From a bacterium (GTDB lineage: Bacteria; Bacteroidota; Bacteroidia; Bacteroidales; Muribaculaceae): a stretch of 64,000 nt of DNA. Where the stretch lies: assembly GCA_004563195.1 (NCBI GenBank), contig SFTJ01000007.1:1-64000 (forward strand), read 5' to 3'. Under the pieces are notes generated by a model. It was not told the origin of the DNA and did not search any database. It saw only the letters and a list, made by a program, of their open reading frames with translations. The first letter of the stretch is position 1. The number at the start of each line of letters is the position of its first letter. A program made the translations under genes and the position numbers. This document shows, piece after piece, positions 25,859 through 34,485 of this stretch.

Positions 25859-28348
25859 TTACTTAAATGAGAGTGACAAGTCATCAACATACAGCACACT
25901 GCCACGGTGTATACTTAATGTTTCATCACCAATTTGTGTATCAACACCTATAGTAACATCGCTCTTCGAGAATGAGGTCTTTGTGGTTGACCAGAAACTT
26001 ACGTATATCGATGTTGCCTTTAGCTTGGTGTTGCTGTAATTGAGGTTTACATCCACCTTTTGGAATGCCGTGGTGGCTGTGCTTGTGCTCTCGGGAATAT
26101 ACGAACCGGTGGCTATCACCGTATCGCCGGAGCGTACCTCTACTTCCACCTTAAATTGGTCGGAGTTCTTTGGCAAATATTGATACCAGAACGACAACTT
26201 CTGCGGACGCGATGAGTAGCTGTGACCGGTGGTGGTGTTTTCAGTGCCCGACGACCAGCTGTATGAGCCGATAAACATGCGTCCGGCAAAGAAGCCCTTG
26301 GGATACAACACCGAAAGAACGCCCACATTGGTGGTTGAATAGCCTCCACCATGACCGCTGGTGTAGATTTGTGCCGAATAGTTGCCACCGTGCTTAAGCG
26401 ATGAATTGCGACTCACTGCACAACTCGAAGTGGCTGCGATGCGCGATACCGAGTAGTCGTATCCGCGTGCGTTGTTGGTTGCCCACCACACATCGCTCTC
26501 GCCGGTAGAATATGGCAAATAATCGTAGTATTTATTCGAATCATATATCAGTGTCTTGCTCCAGCTTTCCATGTCGCTGTTAGGAATCTGCTTATCGGGC
26601 TCGGTAGCAAAACTTGCGGCATTGCTTGCTCGGCTCGACGAACCCACCACCGACACTTTAAGCTGATAATTAGCGCCTGCTGTGAGACCCGTAAGATGTA
26701 TTGTGCCACCATCTATAGTGTAGTTTTTGAAAGTAGTGAATGTGCTGCCGCCGTTTGTTGAGAGATACACCGAAAGCACCTTGTTGAGGGTAGCATAGTC
26801 GTATTTGCTTGCCGTATAAGTGGCTGTAGCTGTGTAAGAATACACATCATAGTCGTTGACTGTAAGTGTGAGGTCGGGCACATCGTGCACCACATTCATC
26901 ACTTCGGAGCTCTTTACGCCGTTCTTATACACAGCCTTCACTTGTGTGTCGGCCGACATAAGCGGCAATGTAAATGTCACATTATATTTGTTATTGCCCA
27001 ACGACTCAACGGTTTTGATAGTGGCATTGCCCCATGCTCCATTATCTTTAAGATATTGTATGGTCACATTGTCGGCAAGATTAACTCCGCTATAAGTCAT
27101 CTCGCAGGTAACATCGGTCTGTGCCAAATCGATGGTTACGCTCGCCGGCATCGAAATCTCCACTGTAGGAGCCGAGATGCTCACCGTAACAGGCTCGGTG
27201 ACACGAGTAAGTATGTCCTTTGCAACCACAGTGAATGTGTGAGTGCTGCTACCGTTGTAGGCGCGCAGTAGCGGCACCATCTTGGTAAAGTCAATCAAGC
27301 CCATGGTGCATGCAGTAGTGCTCCACAATCCCGATGCATTGAAGCCATACTTCATCAGCAATGCTTTCTGAGCGGGAGTCACCTTAGTAAGGTCGATTTC
27401 TGCCGGCCATCCTTGTGCAAGCAGATACTCCGACTGGGTGGTGAGAGTAACCTGGCTGAAGCCTGCCATAGCTGCTATGTGCATCTTTGGAGCTGCTTCA
27501 AGCTCGTCGCCCTCAAGAATATTGATAGTTTCGCCCGATGTGAAATTCTCGGCTGTAATCACCGGTTCTTGGGCATTGAAGAGGTCTTCGCCAAGGGTTA
27601 TACTTACCTCGCCGCCGTCAACTAAGCTATCATCGAAGGTGATTATGAGGGTGGCCTCGCCCACTTCACCGCCATTCACATCGAAGGTGACGCGATAGTG
27701 TGTGCGTGCTTTGGCTGCTGTGATGCCCGCCGGCTCTATAAACACCGACTTGCCCTCCGAGTTGGTAAGTTCCAGGGCTATAGTCACATTGCCGGGTCGC
27801 ACGTATGCGGCACGAGTTTCACCCATCTCAAAGGTAACGAATGTGCCGCCTGCCGAGTGTATCACAGTCTTATATTCCGGAAAATAATTCTTGAATGCAT
27901 CGGTGTAGTCGACGCTCACCATAGTGTTTTGCAATGTTGCCACCACCTCGGGTTGAGCTACTTCGCCGTCGTAGAGAGTGAATGTTGTCGAACCATAGAA
28001 ATATGGCTTATCAAATCCCTCGGTATTCATATCGCCATAATAGGCGCTCAGTGTGTATTCTCCCACCGGGAATTTCTCGGTCGACGTCATGTCGGTAACT
28101 TTGCTCCATGTCTTGTCGACGGAGCCGTCTTTACGCAACAATCGTGCGCTGAATTCGCCTATCTCGGGCTGAATCACCGCAGGTGCTGTTGTTGCTCTTG
28201 TTGCTGTCCATGTGGCTTCAACGTCGTAGTCGGCCGAAATCTCAGGCTTTATTAGCCCGTAGCCGTTTCCTACACTTGGATCATCACTCGAACACGATGT
28301 CCAAATCAACGCTAATGCCATGACTGCAAAAATTGATTTTAATTTCAT
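25859..28348 (-). CDS. DUF4493 / PCMD-like surface lipoprotein (first gene of operon)
   Basis: 829 residues. Lipobox LIWTSC (Cys19). Order: DUF4493 (about 30-270, with FSARLLRKDG, PVGEYTLSAYYG and DKPYFYGSTTF), the shared module (about 275-410, with LIDFTKMVPLLRAYNGSSTH), two Ig/Fn3-like domains (about 410-600), and a C-terminal PCMD-type domain (about 600-829; TTNVGVLSVLYPKGFFAGR, VLYVDDLSLSFK). The C-terminal domain is more diverged from the other two PCMD domains than they are from each other. It is the largest and first-transcribed gene of the six, so it is probably the main surface component. Its ligand is unknown; the domain set suggests glycan or glycoprotein binding. Confidence 0.86.
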   Translation of the reverse strand: MKLKSIFAVMALALIWTSCSSDDPSVGNGYGLIKPEISADYDVEATWTATRATTAPAVIQPEIGEFSARLLRKDGSVDKTWSKVTDMTSTEKFPVGEYTLSAYYGDMNTEGFDKPYFYGSTTFTLYDGEVAQPEVVATLQNTMVSVDYTDAFKNYFPEYKTVIHSAGGTFVTFEMGETRAAYVRPGNVTIALELTNSEGKSVFIEPAGITAAKARTHYRVTFDVNGGEVGEATLIITFDDSLVDGGEVSITLGEDLFNAQEPVITAENFTSGETINILEGDELEAAPKMHIAAMAGFSQVTLTTQSEYLLAQGWPAEIDLTKVTPAQKALLMKYGFNASGLWSTTACTMGLIDFTKMVPLLRAYNGSSTHTFTVVAKDILTRVTEPVTVSISAPTVEISMPASVTIDLAQTDVTCEMTYSGVNLADNVTIQYLKDNGAWGNATIKTVESLGNNKYNVTFTLPLMSADTQVKAVYKNGVKSSEVMNVVHDVPDLTLTVNDYDVYSYTATATYTASKYDYATLNKVLSVYLSTNGGSTFTTFKNYTIDGGTIHLTGLTAGANYQLKVSVVGSSSRASNAASFATEPDKQIPNSDMESWSKTLIYDSNKYYDYLPYSTGESDVWWATNNARGYDYSVSRIAATSSCAVSRNSSLKHGGNYSAQIYTSGHGGGYSTTNVGVLSVLYPKGFFAGRMFIGSYSWSSGTENTTTGHSYSSRPQKLSFWYQYLPKNSDQFKVEVEVRSGDTVIATGSYIPESTSTATTAFQKVDVNLNYSNTKLKATSIYVSFWSTTKTSFSKSDVTIGVDTQIGDETLSIHRGSVLYVDDLSLSFK

Positions 28349-28434
28349 AATTTAGTATTAAATTGTTTCCAGTGAAATAAAAATTTTAAACAGTAAGGCA
28401 CTCTTGAAAAAAATAAATTTCCCTAAAAGCGTGG

Positions 28435-28442
28435 CAAAGATA
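28435..28442 (-). promoter_or_regulatory. -7 element of the DUF4493/PCMD operon
   Basis: TATCTTTG on the minus strand, followed by GCC. It would give a leader of about 80 bases before the ATG at 28348. No standard -33 box is visible at 19-20 bp. Confidence 0.45.
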
Positions 28443-28947
28443 ACAAATTTTGTTCAATCACTTCACATTTATAAATAAGAAACCGAAGGTGCCCGGCGAA
28501 AATAGATAAATTTGCACATTATTTACCCCTATTTTGTCGGTTCATCGCTCTTCTGCGAGCCAAATTTGCTCTTTCGATAGCCCGATTTTTTCTTTTTTTG
28601 ATTCATTTAATAGTTTACCCAAAATCGCCCAATCGCAAATTTTGCACATAGTTTTCCTATTTCTGCACATTGGCGTTTGTTCACTTTCACATAAAAAGCG
28701 CGGCAGAATATACCTACTATATATAAGGTAAGGACATGCGTCAAGCCCGGCAATGATTTCGCTACGAAACTACGTTCAGCAATTTTTGCACATTGGTGTC
28801 AATTTCATTTTTCACCACTATTTTCACTATTATCACCACCCCGGCGCGCAGTTTGTTTTACATAAAAAAATTGCGATTTAATGCCGATTTTGGTGCTTTA
28901 TCCAAAAATTAATTTGAAAAAAAATCGTAACTATCAAATGTTTATCT

Positions 28948-28955
28948 TAACTTTG
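28948..28955 (+). promoter_or_regulatory. -7 element of the CapD-like gene
   Basis: TAACTTTG followed by CAC, about 75 bases upstream of the ATG at 29029. The -33 box is not clear. Confidence 0.45.
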
Positions 28956-29028
28956 CACTATATGTCAATCATTATTACATATTTGTAACCATAATCATAC
29001 ATCAAGCAACGTTTTTACAATTATAACC

Positions 29029-30978
29029 ATGAGTAATTTTGGATTCAACATATTGAAACCTCTAAGCGACCGAACCACTCCTCGATGGATAATACTTCTC
29101 ATCGACCTCTTGATTGTGGCACTAAGCTACACCATCACCACTTTGTCGGGGTCGTTTGAGAGCACAATTGGGGGGCCTTACGACTTGCTGCGCAACTATA
29201 TCATTCTCGTAGGTGTGTTTATGATAGTGAGCTTCTTCACCAAGAGTTACGCCTACATCATACGCCTATCGGCGCTCAACGACCTGTTTCGCACGCTCTC
29301 GCTTTGCGCCATCTCCATGATTATTCTCTCCACCATCAATATCGCTGTGCAGCAAATTACCCAAAAGACACTCATAAGCATGTGGGAACTGAGCTTCGTG
29401 GTGCTCCTTGCAATGTGTATGATGATAGCCGAGCGACTTATCGCAAAATACATCTACGCTCGCATCACAGCCATTAGCCACCACAATCAGCGGGTGCTCG
29501 TGGTGGGAAGCTCGATGCGGTCGGTGATGATTGCCAACTGGCTGCAGCAGGACCTCAATGGCCGATACACTCCCGTGGGACTGCTATCATTCAAGCAGCA
29601 GACCAATGGCAGAACATCGAAAAACAATTATCCGGTGTATTTCTTCTCGCCCGAAACTTTCGACAACATAGTCGAAACGCTTAATGTGTCGGCATTGATT
29701 GTCGACCGCAAGAACCTCGGAGTGCTTCGCTCCGAAGCTGCCACCAAGATTCTCGATTCGGGAATCAAAGTGTTCACCCTCAACCACATCGAAGACATCG
29801 ACCTCACCGAGAGCAACGACACTGCCACCAATTTCGCTCCTCAAATACGAAATGTGGAGATAGAGGATTTGCTGTGCCGCGCACCCATTATCACCGACAA
29901 CACTCTCGTGCGCCAAAACATATATGGTCGCACGGTGCTCATTACCGGTGCTTGCGGCTCTATTGGCAGCGAACTGGTGCGCCAGGTGGCTGCTTGCAAA
30001 GCCAAACTCGTGGTGTGCGTCGACCAAGCCGAAACTCCCATGCACGACCTCATGCTCGAGATGAAGCAGTCGTTCCCCGAAATACCCATCATCTGCTTTA
30101 TCGGTAGCGTGCAAAACAAGACTCGCATGGAGCAGGCATTTAACCTTTACCGCCCCACCCTCGTGATTCACGCCGCGGCATATAAGCACGTGCCCATGAT
30201 GGAAATCAACCCCACCGAAGCCATCATCAACAACGTGTACGGCTCGAAAATCATCGCCGACCTCGCAGTGGAATATGGCGTGAATAAGTTCGTGATGGTG
30301 TCGACCGACAAGGCTGTGAACCCCACCAACGTGATGGGCGCCACCAAACGCCTCGCCGAAATCTACACCCAATCGCTATTCTTCGAAAACAAAAAGCGCG
30401 GACTACAAACGCAATTCATCACCACCCGTTTTGGCAATGTGTTAGGCTCAAACGGCTCGGTTATACCCATCTTCCGTCGCCAAATAGAAAGCGGCGGCCC
30501 GGTGACCATCACTCACAAGGACATCATTCGCTACTTTATGACCATCAACGAGGCTTGCTCGCTCGTGCTTGAAGCCGGTTGTATGGGCAACGGCGGCGAA
30601 ATCTACGTCTTCGACATGGGCAAACCGGTGAAAATCTATGACTTGGCTGCCAAGATGATTTCGCTCGCCGGATTCCGTCCCGGCAAGGACATTAAGATAG
30701 TGGAAACCGGACTCCGCCCGGGCGAAAAACTCTACGAAGAGCTTCTCAACGACAAGGAGACCACCACCGCCACCATCAACGAGAAAATCATGATTGCCAC
30801 AGTCACTAAATACGACTACGAGCAAGTGGAAAGCGCCATCAACGAAATCATAGCCCTCGCTGCAAGCGGCAACACCCACGAGATGATTAAGGCAATGAAA
30901 CTCTTTATCCCAGAATATCGAAGCAACAACTCCGAATTTGAGACAATCGACCGCGAAATCGAAGATAACGGCAAATAA
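29029..30978 (+). CDS. CapD/WbpM-type nucleotide-sugar 4,6-dehydratase/epimerase, membrane bound
   Basis: 649 residues. Four N-terminal membrane helices (about 18-140) and a CoA-binding-like domain with VLVVGSSM (about 155) precede a short-chain dehydrogenase domain. That domain has the NAD(P)-binding motif TGACGSIG (306-313) and the VSTDKAVNPTNVMGATKR active-site segment. WbpM, FlaA1 and CapD family members convert UDP-GlcNAc to 4-keto-6-deoxy sugars for capsule or O-antigen. The size and the membrane part match the large WbpM/CapD subtype. No glycosyltransferases are adjacent, so it may serve a surface-polysaccharide locus elsewhere. A hairpin terminator follows 22 bases after the stop. Confidence 0.93.
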   Translation: MSNFGFNILKPLSDRTTPRWIILLIDLLIVALSYTITTLSGSFESTIGGPYDLLRNYIILVGVFMIVSFFTKSYAYIIRLSALNDLFRTLSLCAISMIILSTINIAVQQITQKTLISMWELSFVVLLAMCMMIAERLIAKYIYARITAISHHNQRVLVVGSSMRSVMIANWLQQDLNGRYTPVGLLSFKQQTNGRTSKNNYPVYFFSPETFDNIVETLNVSALIVDRKNLGVLRSEAATKILDSGIKVFTLNHIEDIDLTESNDTATNFAPQIRNVEIEDLLCRAPIITDNTLVRQNIYGRTVLITGACGSIGSELVRQVAACKAKLVVCVDQAETPMHDLMLEMKQSFPEIPIICFIGSVQNKTRMEQAFNLYRPTLVIHAAAYKHVPMMEINPTEAIINNVYGSKIIADLAVEYGVNKFVMVSTDKAVNPTNVMGATKRLAEIYTQSLFFENKKRGLQTQFITTRFGNVLGSNGSVIPIFRRQIESGGPVTITHKDIIRYFMTINEACSLVLEAGCMGNGGEIYVFDMGKPVKIYDLAAKMISLAGFRPGKDIKIVETGLRPGEKLYEELLNDKETTTATINEKIMIATVTKYDYEQVESAINEIIALAASGNTHEMIKAMKLFIPEYRSNNSEFETIDREIEDNGK

Positions 30979-31000
30979 GTTACATCACTTTTTATATCTA

Positions 31001-31055
31001 CGGCACACCTCTCTGCGATGTATTTCGCCCGGAGGCGTGCCGTTTAACTTTATTT
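31001..31055 (+). terminator. Terminator after the CapD-like gene
   Basis: The arms 31001-31011 and 31032-31042 pair with one mismatch and are followed by a T-rich run. Confidence 0.75.
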
Positions 31056-31101
31056 ATTCTAAAAAAGTATTAAGAGTAATAGTTTACACCATTTTTTGCA
31101 T

Positions 31102-31109
31102 TATCTTTG
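31102..31109 (+). promoter_or_regulatory. -7 element of the DUF4923 gene
   Basis: TATCTTTG followed by C, about 50 bases before the ATG at 31159 and just after the upstream terminator. Confidence 0.45.
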
Positions 31110-31158
31110 CTCCATCATTCTATAGAGGATAAAACAACATAACAATAACTAAAAAGCA

Positions 31159-31770
31159 ATGAAAATCAAATCGTTTATTTTGGCTTTGTGCGCACTTGCA
31201 GTGAGCATTCAAGCATCGGCTTTCGACCTTAACAGTCTAAAAAACCTCAACCTCGGCGGAGTTATCAACTCGCTCATTTCTACCGATAAGGTGGAAGTAA
31301 CCGACCTCACAGGCACTTGGGTAGTTACAGGACCTGCTGTTGTGTTCAAGAGCGAAAACTTGCTTCAGAAAGCAGGCGGTACTGCTGCCGAAGCCACTAT
31401 CGAAAGCAAACTTGCCCCATATTACGAACGCGCTGGCGTTAACGGATTGCAACTCACATTCGACGGCTCCGAAAACTTCGTGATGACCTTCAAGAACGGT
31501 CGCACCATCAGCGGCACAGTTACTAAAGGCACTACCGACGGCACTTTGGTGTTCAACTTCAGCGCACTCGGCTCTACCAAGCTAAAAAGCGTTACTGCCT
31601 ATGTTTCGAAAGGCACTCAACTCAGCCTCACTTTCGACATCAGCAAACTCAGCAACATCATCTCAGCTGCCGCCAAGTACACAAGCAACAGAACCGTTTC
31701 AACAGTTTCGTCTCTCCTTAGCTCGTACAAAGGCATCTACTGCGGTTTTAAACTACAACAGCAAAATTAA
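31159..31770 (+). CDS. DUF4923 family exported protein
   Basis: 203 residues with a Sec signal (cut after ASA, residue 21). The body starts with a short amphipathic helix (LNSLKNLNLGGVINSLIS) and then the LTGTWVVTGPAVVFKSENLLQKAGG block, which I associate with DUF4923, a Bacteroidetes family with a lipocalin-like barrel. Its role is unknown. It is monocistronic, with its own promoter box and a terminator downstream. Predicted periplasmic. Confidence 0.8.
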   Translation: MKIKSFILALCALAVSIQASAFDLNSLKNLNLGGVINSLISTDKVEVTDLTGTWVVTGPAVVFKSENLLQKAGGTAAEATIESKLAPYYERAGVNGLQLTFDGSENFVMTFKNGRTISGTVTKGTTDGTLVFNFSALGSTKLKSVTAYVSKGTQLSLTFDISKLSNIISAAAKYTSNRTVSTVSSLLSSYKGIYCGFKLQQQN

Positions 31771-31841
31771 TCCCGCAAAATAGATTGATTTTATTATATA
31801 TTATTGCTGTCCGATAAAAGTTGACTAACGAAAGAAAATAT

Positions 31842-31883
31842 GGCTCGGCTATCGTTTTCACGGTGGTCGAGTCTGTTTTTTTA
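31842..31883 (+). terminator. Terminator after the DUF4923 gene
   Basis: A 13-bp stem with several G-T pairs (31842-31854 with 31861-31873, 6-base loop), followed by TGTTTTTTTA. Confidence 0.82.
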
Positions 31884-31935
31884 GATTTTCAAGCCCCCAT
31901 CAGTCCGCTGCCCACGGTATGTAGGCAGCATGATG

Positions 31936-32023
31936 TTGGTTTTAACCCGAATTTCCACATAATCAGGCAGATTTCCACATTATTGTGCTAAATGCTCCTG
32001 TTTGTGATAATCTGTGTTTAATA
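31936..32023 (-). repeat. Dispersed intergenic repeat, copy G (reverse orientation)
   Basis: The reverse complement reads AAACACAGATTATCACAAAC, then TTAGCACAATAATGTGGAAA, TCTGCCTGATTATGTGG, and GGTTAAAACCAACAT, matching copy D at 63486 in content and order. Confidence 0.82.
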
Positions 32024-32057
32024 TTTCACACCCGTCGCACATTTTTGCATCTTTAAG

Positions 32058-32088
32058 ATTGTGCTATCGGCAGAATTTATTAATTTTG
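32058..32088 (+). promoter_or_regulatory. Promoter of the aldose-epimerase-like gene
   Basis: ATTG (32058-32061), a 19-bp spacer, and TAATTTTG (32081-32088) match the Bacteroidetes -33/-7 pattern. The leader is about 35 bases. Confidence 0.6.
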
Positions 32089-32130
32089 ACCTCCATAGAC
32101 TTCATTAACAAACAATCTAAACATCGAAAT

Positions 32131-33012
32131 ATGATTACACTTTCCAATTCCACTCTCACCATCAGCATTAAGCGTCATGGAGCTGAATTGTGCAGCATCA
32201 TGCGCAATGGTACCGAACACCTTTGGCAAGCCGACCCTGCTATTTGGGCTCGCCACTCGCCTGTGCTTTTCCCCATTGTGGGCCGCGTGTGGGAAAACCG
32301 TTATCGCGTGCTTAATCGCGAATATTCGCTCCCGCAGCACGGATTTGCTCGCGACATGGATTTCACTCTCGTGAGCCAAACCGAAACCGAAGCCTGGTGG
32401 CTGCTCGAAAGCAACGAAGAGACTCTTGCCAAATACCCCTACCCTTTCAGCTTGCGCATAGGCTATGTGCTCGATGGCGATAAGGTGATAGTGAAATGGG
32501 ATGTGGAGAACACCGGCTCATCGCTTATGCACTTCCAGATAGGTGCTCACCCGGCATTTGTGCTGCCTGAATTCGATGCCAACAATAAGGGCGCCAACGG
32601 TTACTTCGATTTCGACAATCAGGGCGAACTCTACTACTGCCGCCCCGGCGAAAAAGGTTGTGCCGAAACAGGCGCGCACTTGTTTGAGCCCGATTGCGGC
32701 AAAACGCTTGCCATCACGCCCAATGCATTTGGCCCCGACACTTATATGTTCGAAAACGGTCAACTACACCGAGTGTCGATTCTCGACAAGCAGCACGAGC
32801 CATATATCAGCGTAGATTTCGACGCACCGCTCGTAGCTCTTTGGGCTCCCGTAAAGGCTCACCCGGAATGTCCGTTTGTGTGCATCGAGCCTTGGTATGG
32901 TCGCTGCGACTATATGCACTATGAGGGCGACTTTGCTTCGCGTGCGTGGATCAACCACCTCGAGCCCGGCAAACATTTCGCCGCCGAATACACCATCACA
33001 GTGCACCGCTAA
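32131..33012 (+). CDS. Aldose 1-epimerase family protein (LacX/YihR-like)
   Basis: 293 residues from the ATG at 32131. An in-frame ATG at 32014 is rejected because the promoter lies between the two and the added residues do not resemble the family. The protein belongs to the galactose mutarotase superfamily: HGAELCSIMRNGTEHLWQ near the start, SPVLFPIVGR, LPQHGFARDM with the conserved His-Gly-Phe-Ala-Arg, and FQIGAHPAF with the second conserved His. This subgroup (annotated LacX or YihR/YeaD-like) has sugar or sugar-phosphate epimerase activity in some members. Cytosolic, monocistronic, and convergent with the GTPase gene. Confidence 0.88.
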   Translation: MITLSNSTLTISIKRHGAELCSIMRNGTEHLWQADPAIWARHSPVLFPIVGRVWENRYRVLNREYSLPQHGFARDMDFTLVSQTETEAWWLLESNEETLAKYPYPFSLRIGYVLDGDKVIVKWDVENTGSSLMHFQIGAHPAFVLPEFDANNKGANGYFDFDNQGELYYCRPGEKGCAETGAHLFEPDCGKTLAITPNAFGPDTYMFENGQLHRVSILDKQHEPYISVDFDAPLVALWAPVKAHPECPFVCIEPWYGRCDYMHYEGDFASRAWINHLEPGKHFAAEYTITVHR

Positions 33013-33043
33013 GCACTTATTCATCAACCGAATATAACACAGC

Positions 33044-33080
33044 AAAAGGCTTCCCGCACCAGCGAGAAGCCTTTTTTGTT
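33044..33080. terminator. Bidirectional terminator between convergent genes
   Basis: A 10-bp stem (33044-33053 with 33066-33075) with T-rich flanks on both strands. It serves the gene ending at 33012 and probably the minus-strand GTPase gene ending at 33104. Confidence 0.82.
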
Positions 33081-33103
33081 TGCATCTATCTTATAATAAT
33101 CTA

Positions 33104-34396
33104 TTACATATCCACAAGGCAGTCGTCAAGTTCTTTCTTGAGGGCTTCCTTATCGAGGTGCTGACCTATAAACACGAGTTTCTGCTGACGGTCGCCATAG
33201 GTCTCATCCCAATCGCGACGCAGAGTGGCATCGGTGGCGAGCAGCGGTCGTAGTTCATCCTCGGGCATGGTGGCATACCATTGTCCGGCATTGGTCAGCG
33301 ACACTTGTTTGCCGGCTTGCTCAAAAAGATAACAGATGTGCGATTCGCTCTTGAAGTAGCACAGGCCCTTGGCACGAATCACACCCTTAGGCCATCGGCG
33401 AGCCACAAAATAGTCGAATAGTCCTATATCAAACGGCTTTCGCGCGCGATACACATATGTGCCTATGCCATATTCCTCAGCCTCTCCTTCGCCATCGTGG
33501 TGGTGATGATGGTGGTGGTGATGGTGATGCTCGTGATGGTCATCATCGTCGTCATCATCATCGTGGTGATGGTGGTGTTCGTGATGGTCATCATCATCGT
33601 CGTCGTCATCATCGTGATGATGGTGGTGTTCGTGCTCATCATCGTCATCATCGTCATCATCGGGCGCGCCTTCCACTTCGTGAATCCAAGTGGCTGAGGT
33701 AGCCACTTCATCGAAGTCGAACTTACCGGTATTCACCAGTTTATCGAGGTCTACATCGCCATAATCGCACTCTATAATTTCAGCCTTAGGCTGCAAAGCA
33801 CGCACTATTTGGCGTATGCGCTCCAATTCGGAAGGCTCCACCATCGAAGCCTTGTTGAGCAAAACTATATTACAGAACTCAATCTGCTGAATCACAAGGT
33901 TTTCGATATCTTCTTCATCGATATTCTTGCGCATCAAGTCGCCGCCGCACTGAAATTCATCTTTCAGACGCAAAGCATCTACCACGGTGCAGATGCAGTC
34001 GAGGCGCGGCATGCAGTCCTGCATATATTCCGGGCCGAGCGTAGGGATAGAATAGATGGTTTGTGCTATAGGCACAGGCTCACATATACCACTCGCCTCT
34101 ATCACTATATAGTCGAAGCGATTCATCGAAGCTATGTCGCTCAACTGCTGCACAAGGTCCATCTTGAGCGTGCAGCATATACAGCCGTTCTGCAGAGCCA
34201 CCAAGCTATCGTCCTTAGCACCAACCACGCCACCGCGCTGTATCAGGTCGGCATCGATGTTCACCTCTCCTATATCGTTTACTATAACCGCAAAGCGTAT
34301 GCCGCGACGATTGTTCAATATTCTGTTCACCAATGTTGTCTTACCGCTGCCAAGGTATCCCGTAAGCAGCAATACTGGTATTTCTTTCCTTTCCAT
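33104..34396 (-). CDS. COG0523/CobW-type metallochaperone GTPase with Asp/His-rich tract
   Basis: 430 residues from the ATG at 34396 (MERKEIPVLLLTGYLGSGKT). The frame runs on upstream to 34627 only because a 33-bp periodic array happens to be open. Walker A is GYLGSGKT (13-20), the family metal motif is CICC (72-75), and the NKAS-type base motif is at 181-184. A C-terminal CobW_C domain follows (about 310-430). Residues 246-301 hold three rounds of 8-9 Asp followed by His/Glu-His runs, about 25 Asp and 26 His in all. His-rich tracts in this family bind Zn, Ni or Co. The protein probably delivers or stores zinc (inference). The preceding DNA carries a repeat array that may be its operator. Confidence 0.93.
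   Translation of the reverse strand: MERKEIPVLLLTGYLGSGKTTLVNRILNNRRGIRFAVIVNDIGEVNIDADLIQRGGVVGAKDDSLVALQNGCICCTLKMDLVQQLSDIASMNRFDYIVIEASGICEPVPIAQTIYSIPTLGPEYMQDCMPRLDCICTVVDALRLKDEFQCGGDLMRKNIDEEDIENLVIQQIEFCNIVLLNKASMVEPSELERIRQIVRALQPKAEIIECDYGDVDLDKLVNTGKFDFDEVATSATWIHEVEGAPDDDDDDDDEHEHHHHHDDDDDDDDDHHEHHHHHDDDDDDDDHHEHHHHHHHHHHHDGEGEAEEYGIGTYVYRARKPFDIGLFDYFVARRWPKGVIRAKGLCYFKSESHICYLFEQAGKQVSLTNAGQWYATMPEDELRPLLATDATLRRDWDETYGDRQQKLVFIGQHLDKEALKKELDDCLVDM
33497..33661 (-). repeat. Asp/His-coding tandem repeat in the metallochaperone gene
   Basis: Only GAC/GAT and CAC/CAT (with a few GAG/GAA) codons over about 165 bases, in three imperfect rounds of roughly 48-66 bases. Such low-complexity DNA is prone to length change, so the tract may vary between strains. 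Confidence 0.9.
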
Positions 34397-34485
34397 AACT
34401 ATAAATTTTTTATTACTATGAAAAACACTCGCAAATTTACAAAAATCCGCCACAATGAGCAAAAAAATCCGCTTCGCCGATTTTC

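Larger units (their letters stand above)
28349..29028. other. Divergent intergenic region with repeated TTTGCACATT-like motifs
   Basis: No gene is supported. It separates the minus-strand DUF4493/PCMD operon from the CapD-like gene. It holds a -7 box on each strand and four copies of a TTTGCACAT-like motif (28511-28520, 28641-28649, 28662-28671, 28785-28794). ATGCCGATTTTGG (near 28881-28893) also occurs in the repeat array at 34486-34566. Confidence 0.6.
31771..32130. other. Intergenic stretch with terminator, reverse repeat copy and promoter
   Basis: No gene is supported. It holds a terminator (31842-31883), reverse-oriented dispersed repeat copy G (31936-32023), and the promoter of the aldose-epimerase-like gene (32058-32088). 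Confidence 0.75.

Noticed and set aside
33497..33661. Repeats resembling a CRISPR array or minisatellite
   Set aside because: The pattern is Asp and His codons in frame in a conserved GTPase; there are no uniform repeats with unique spacers.
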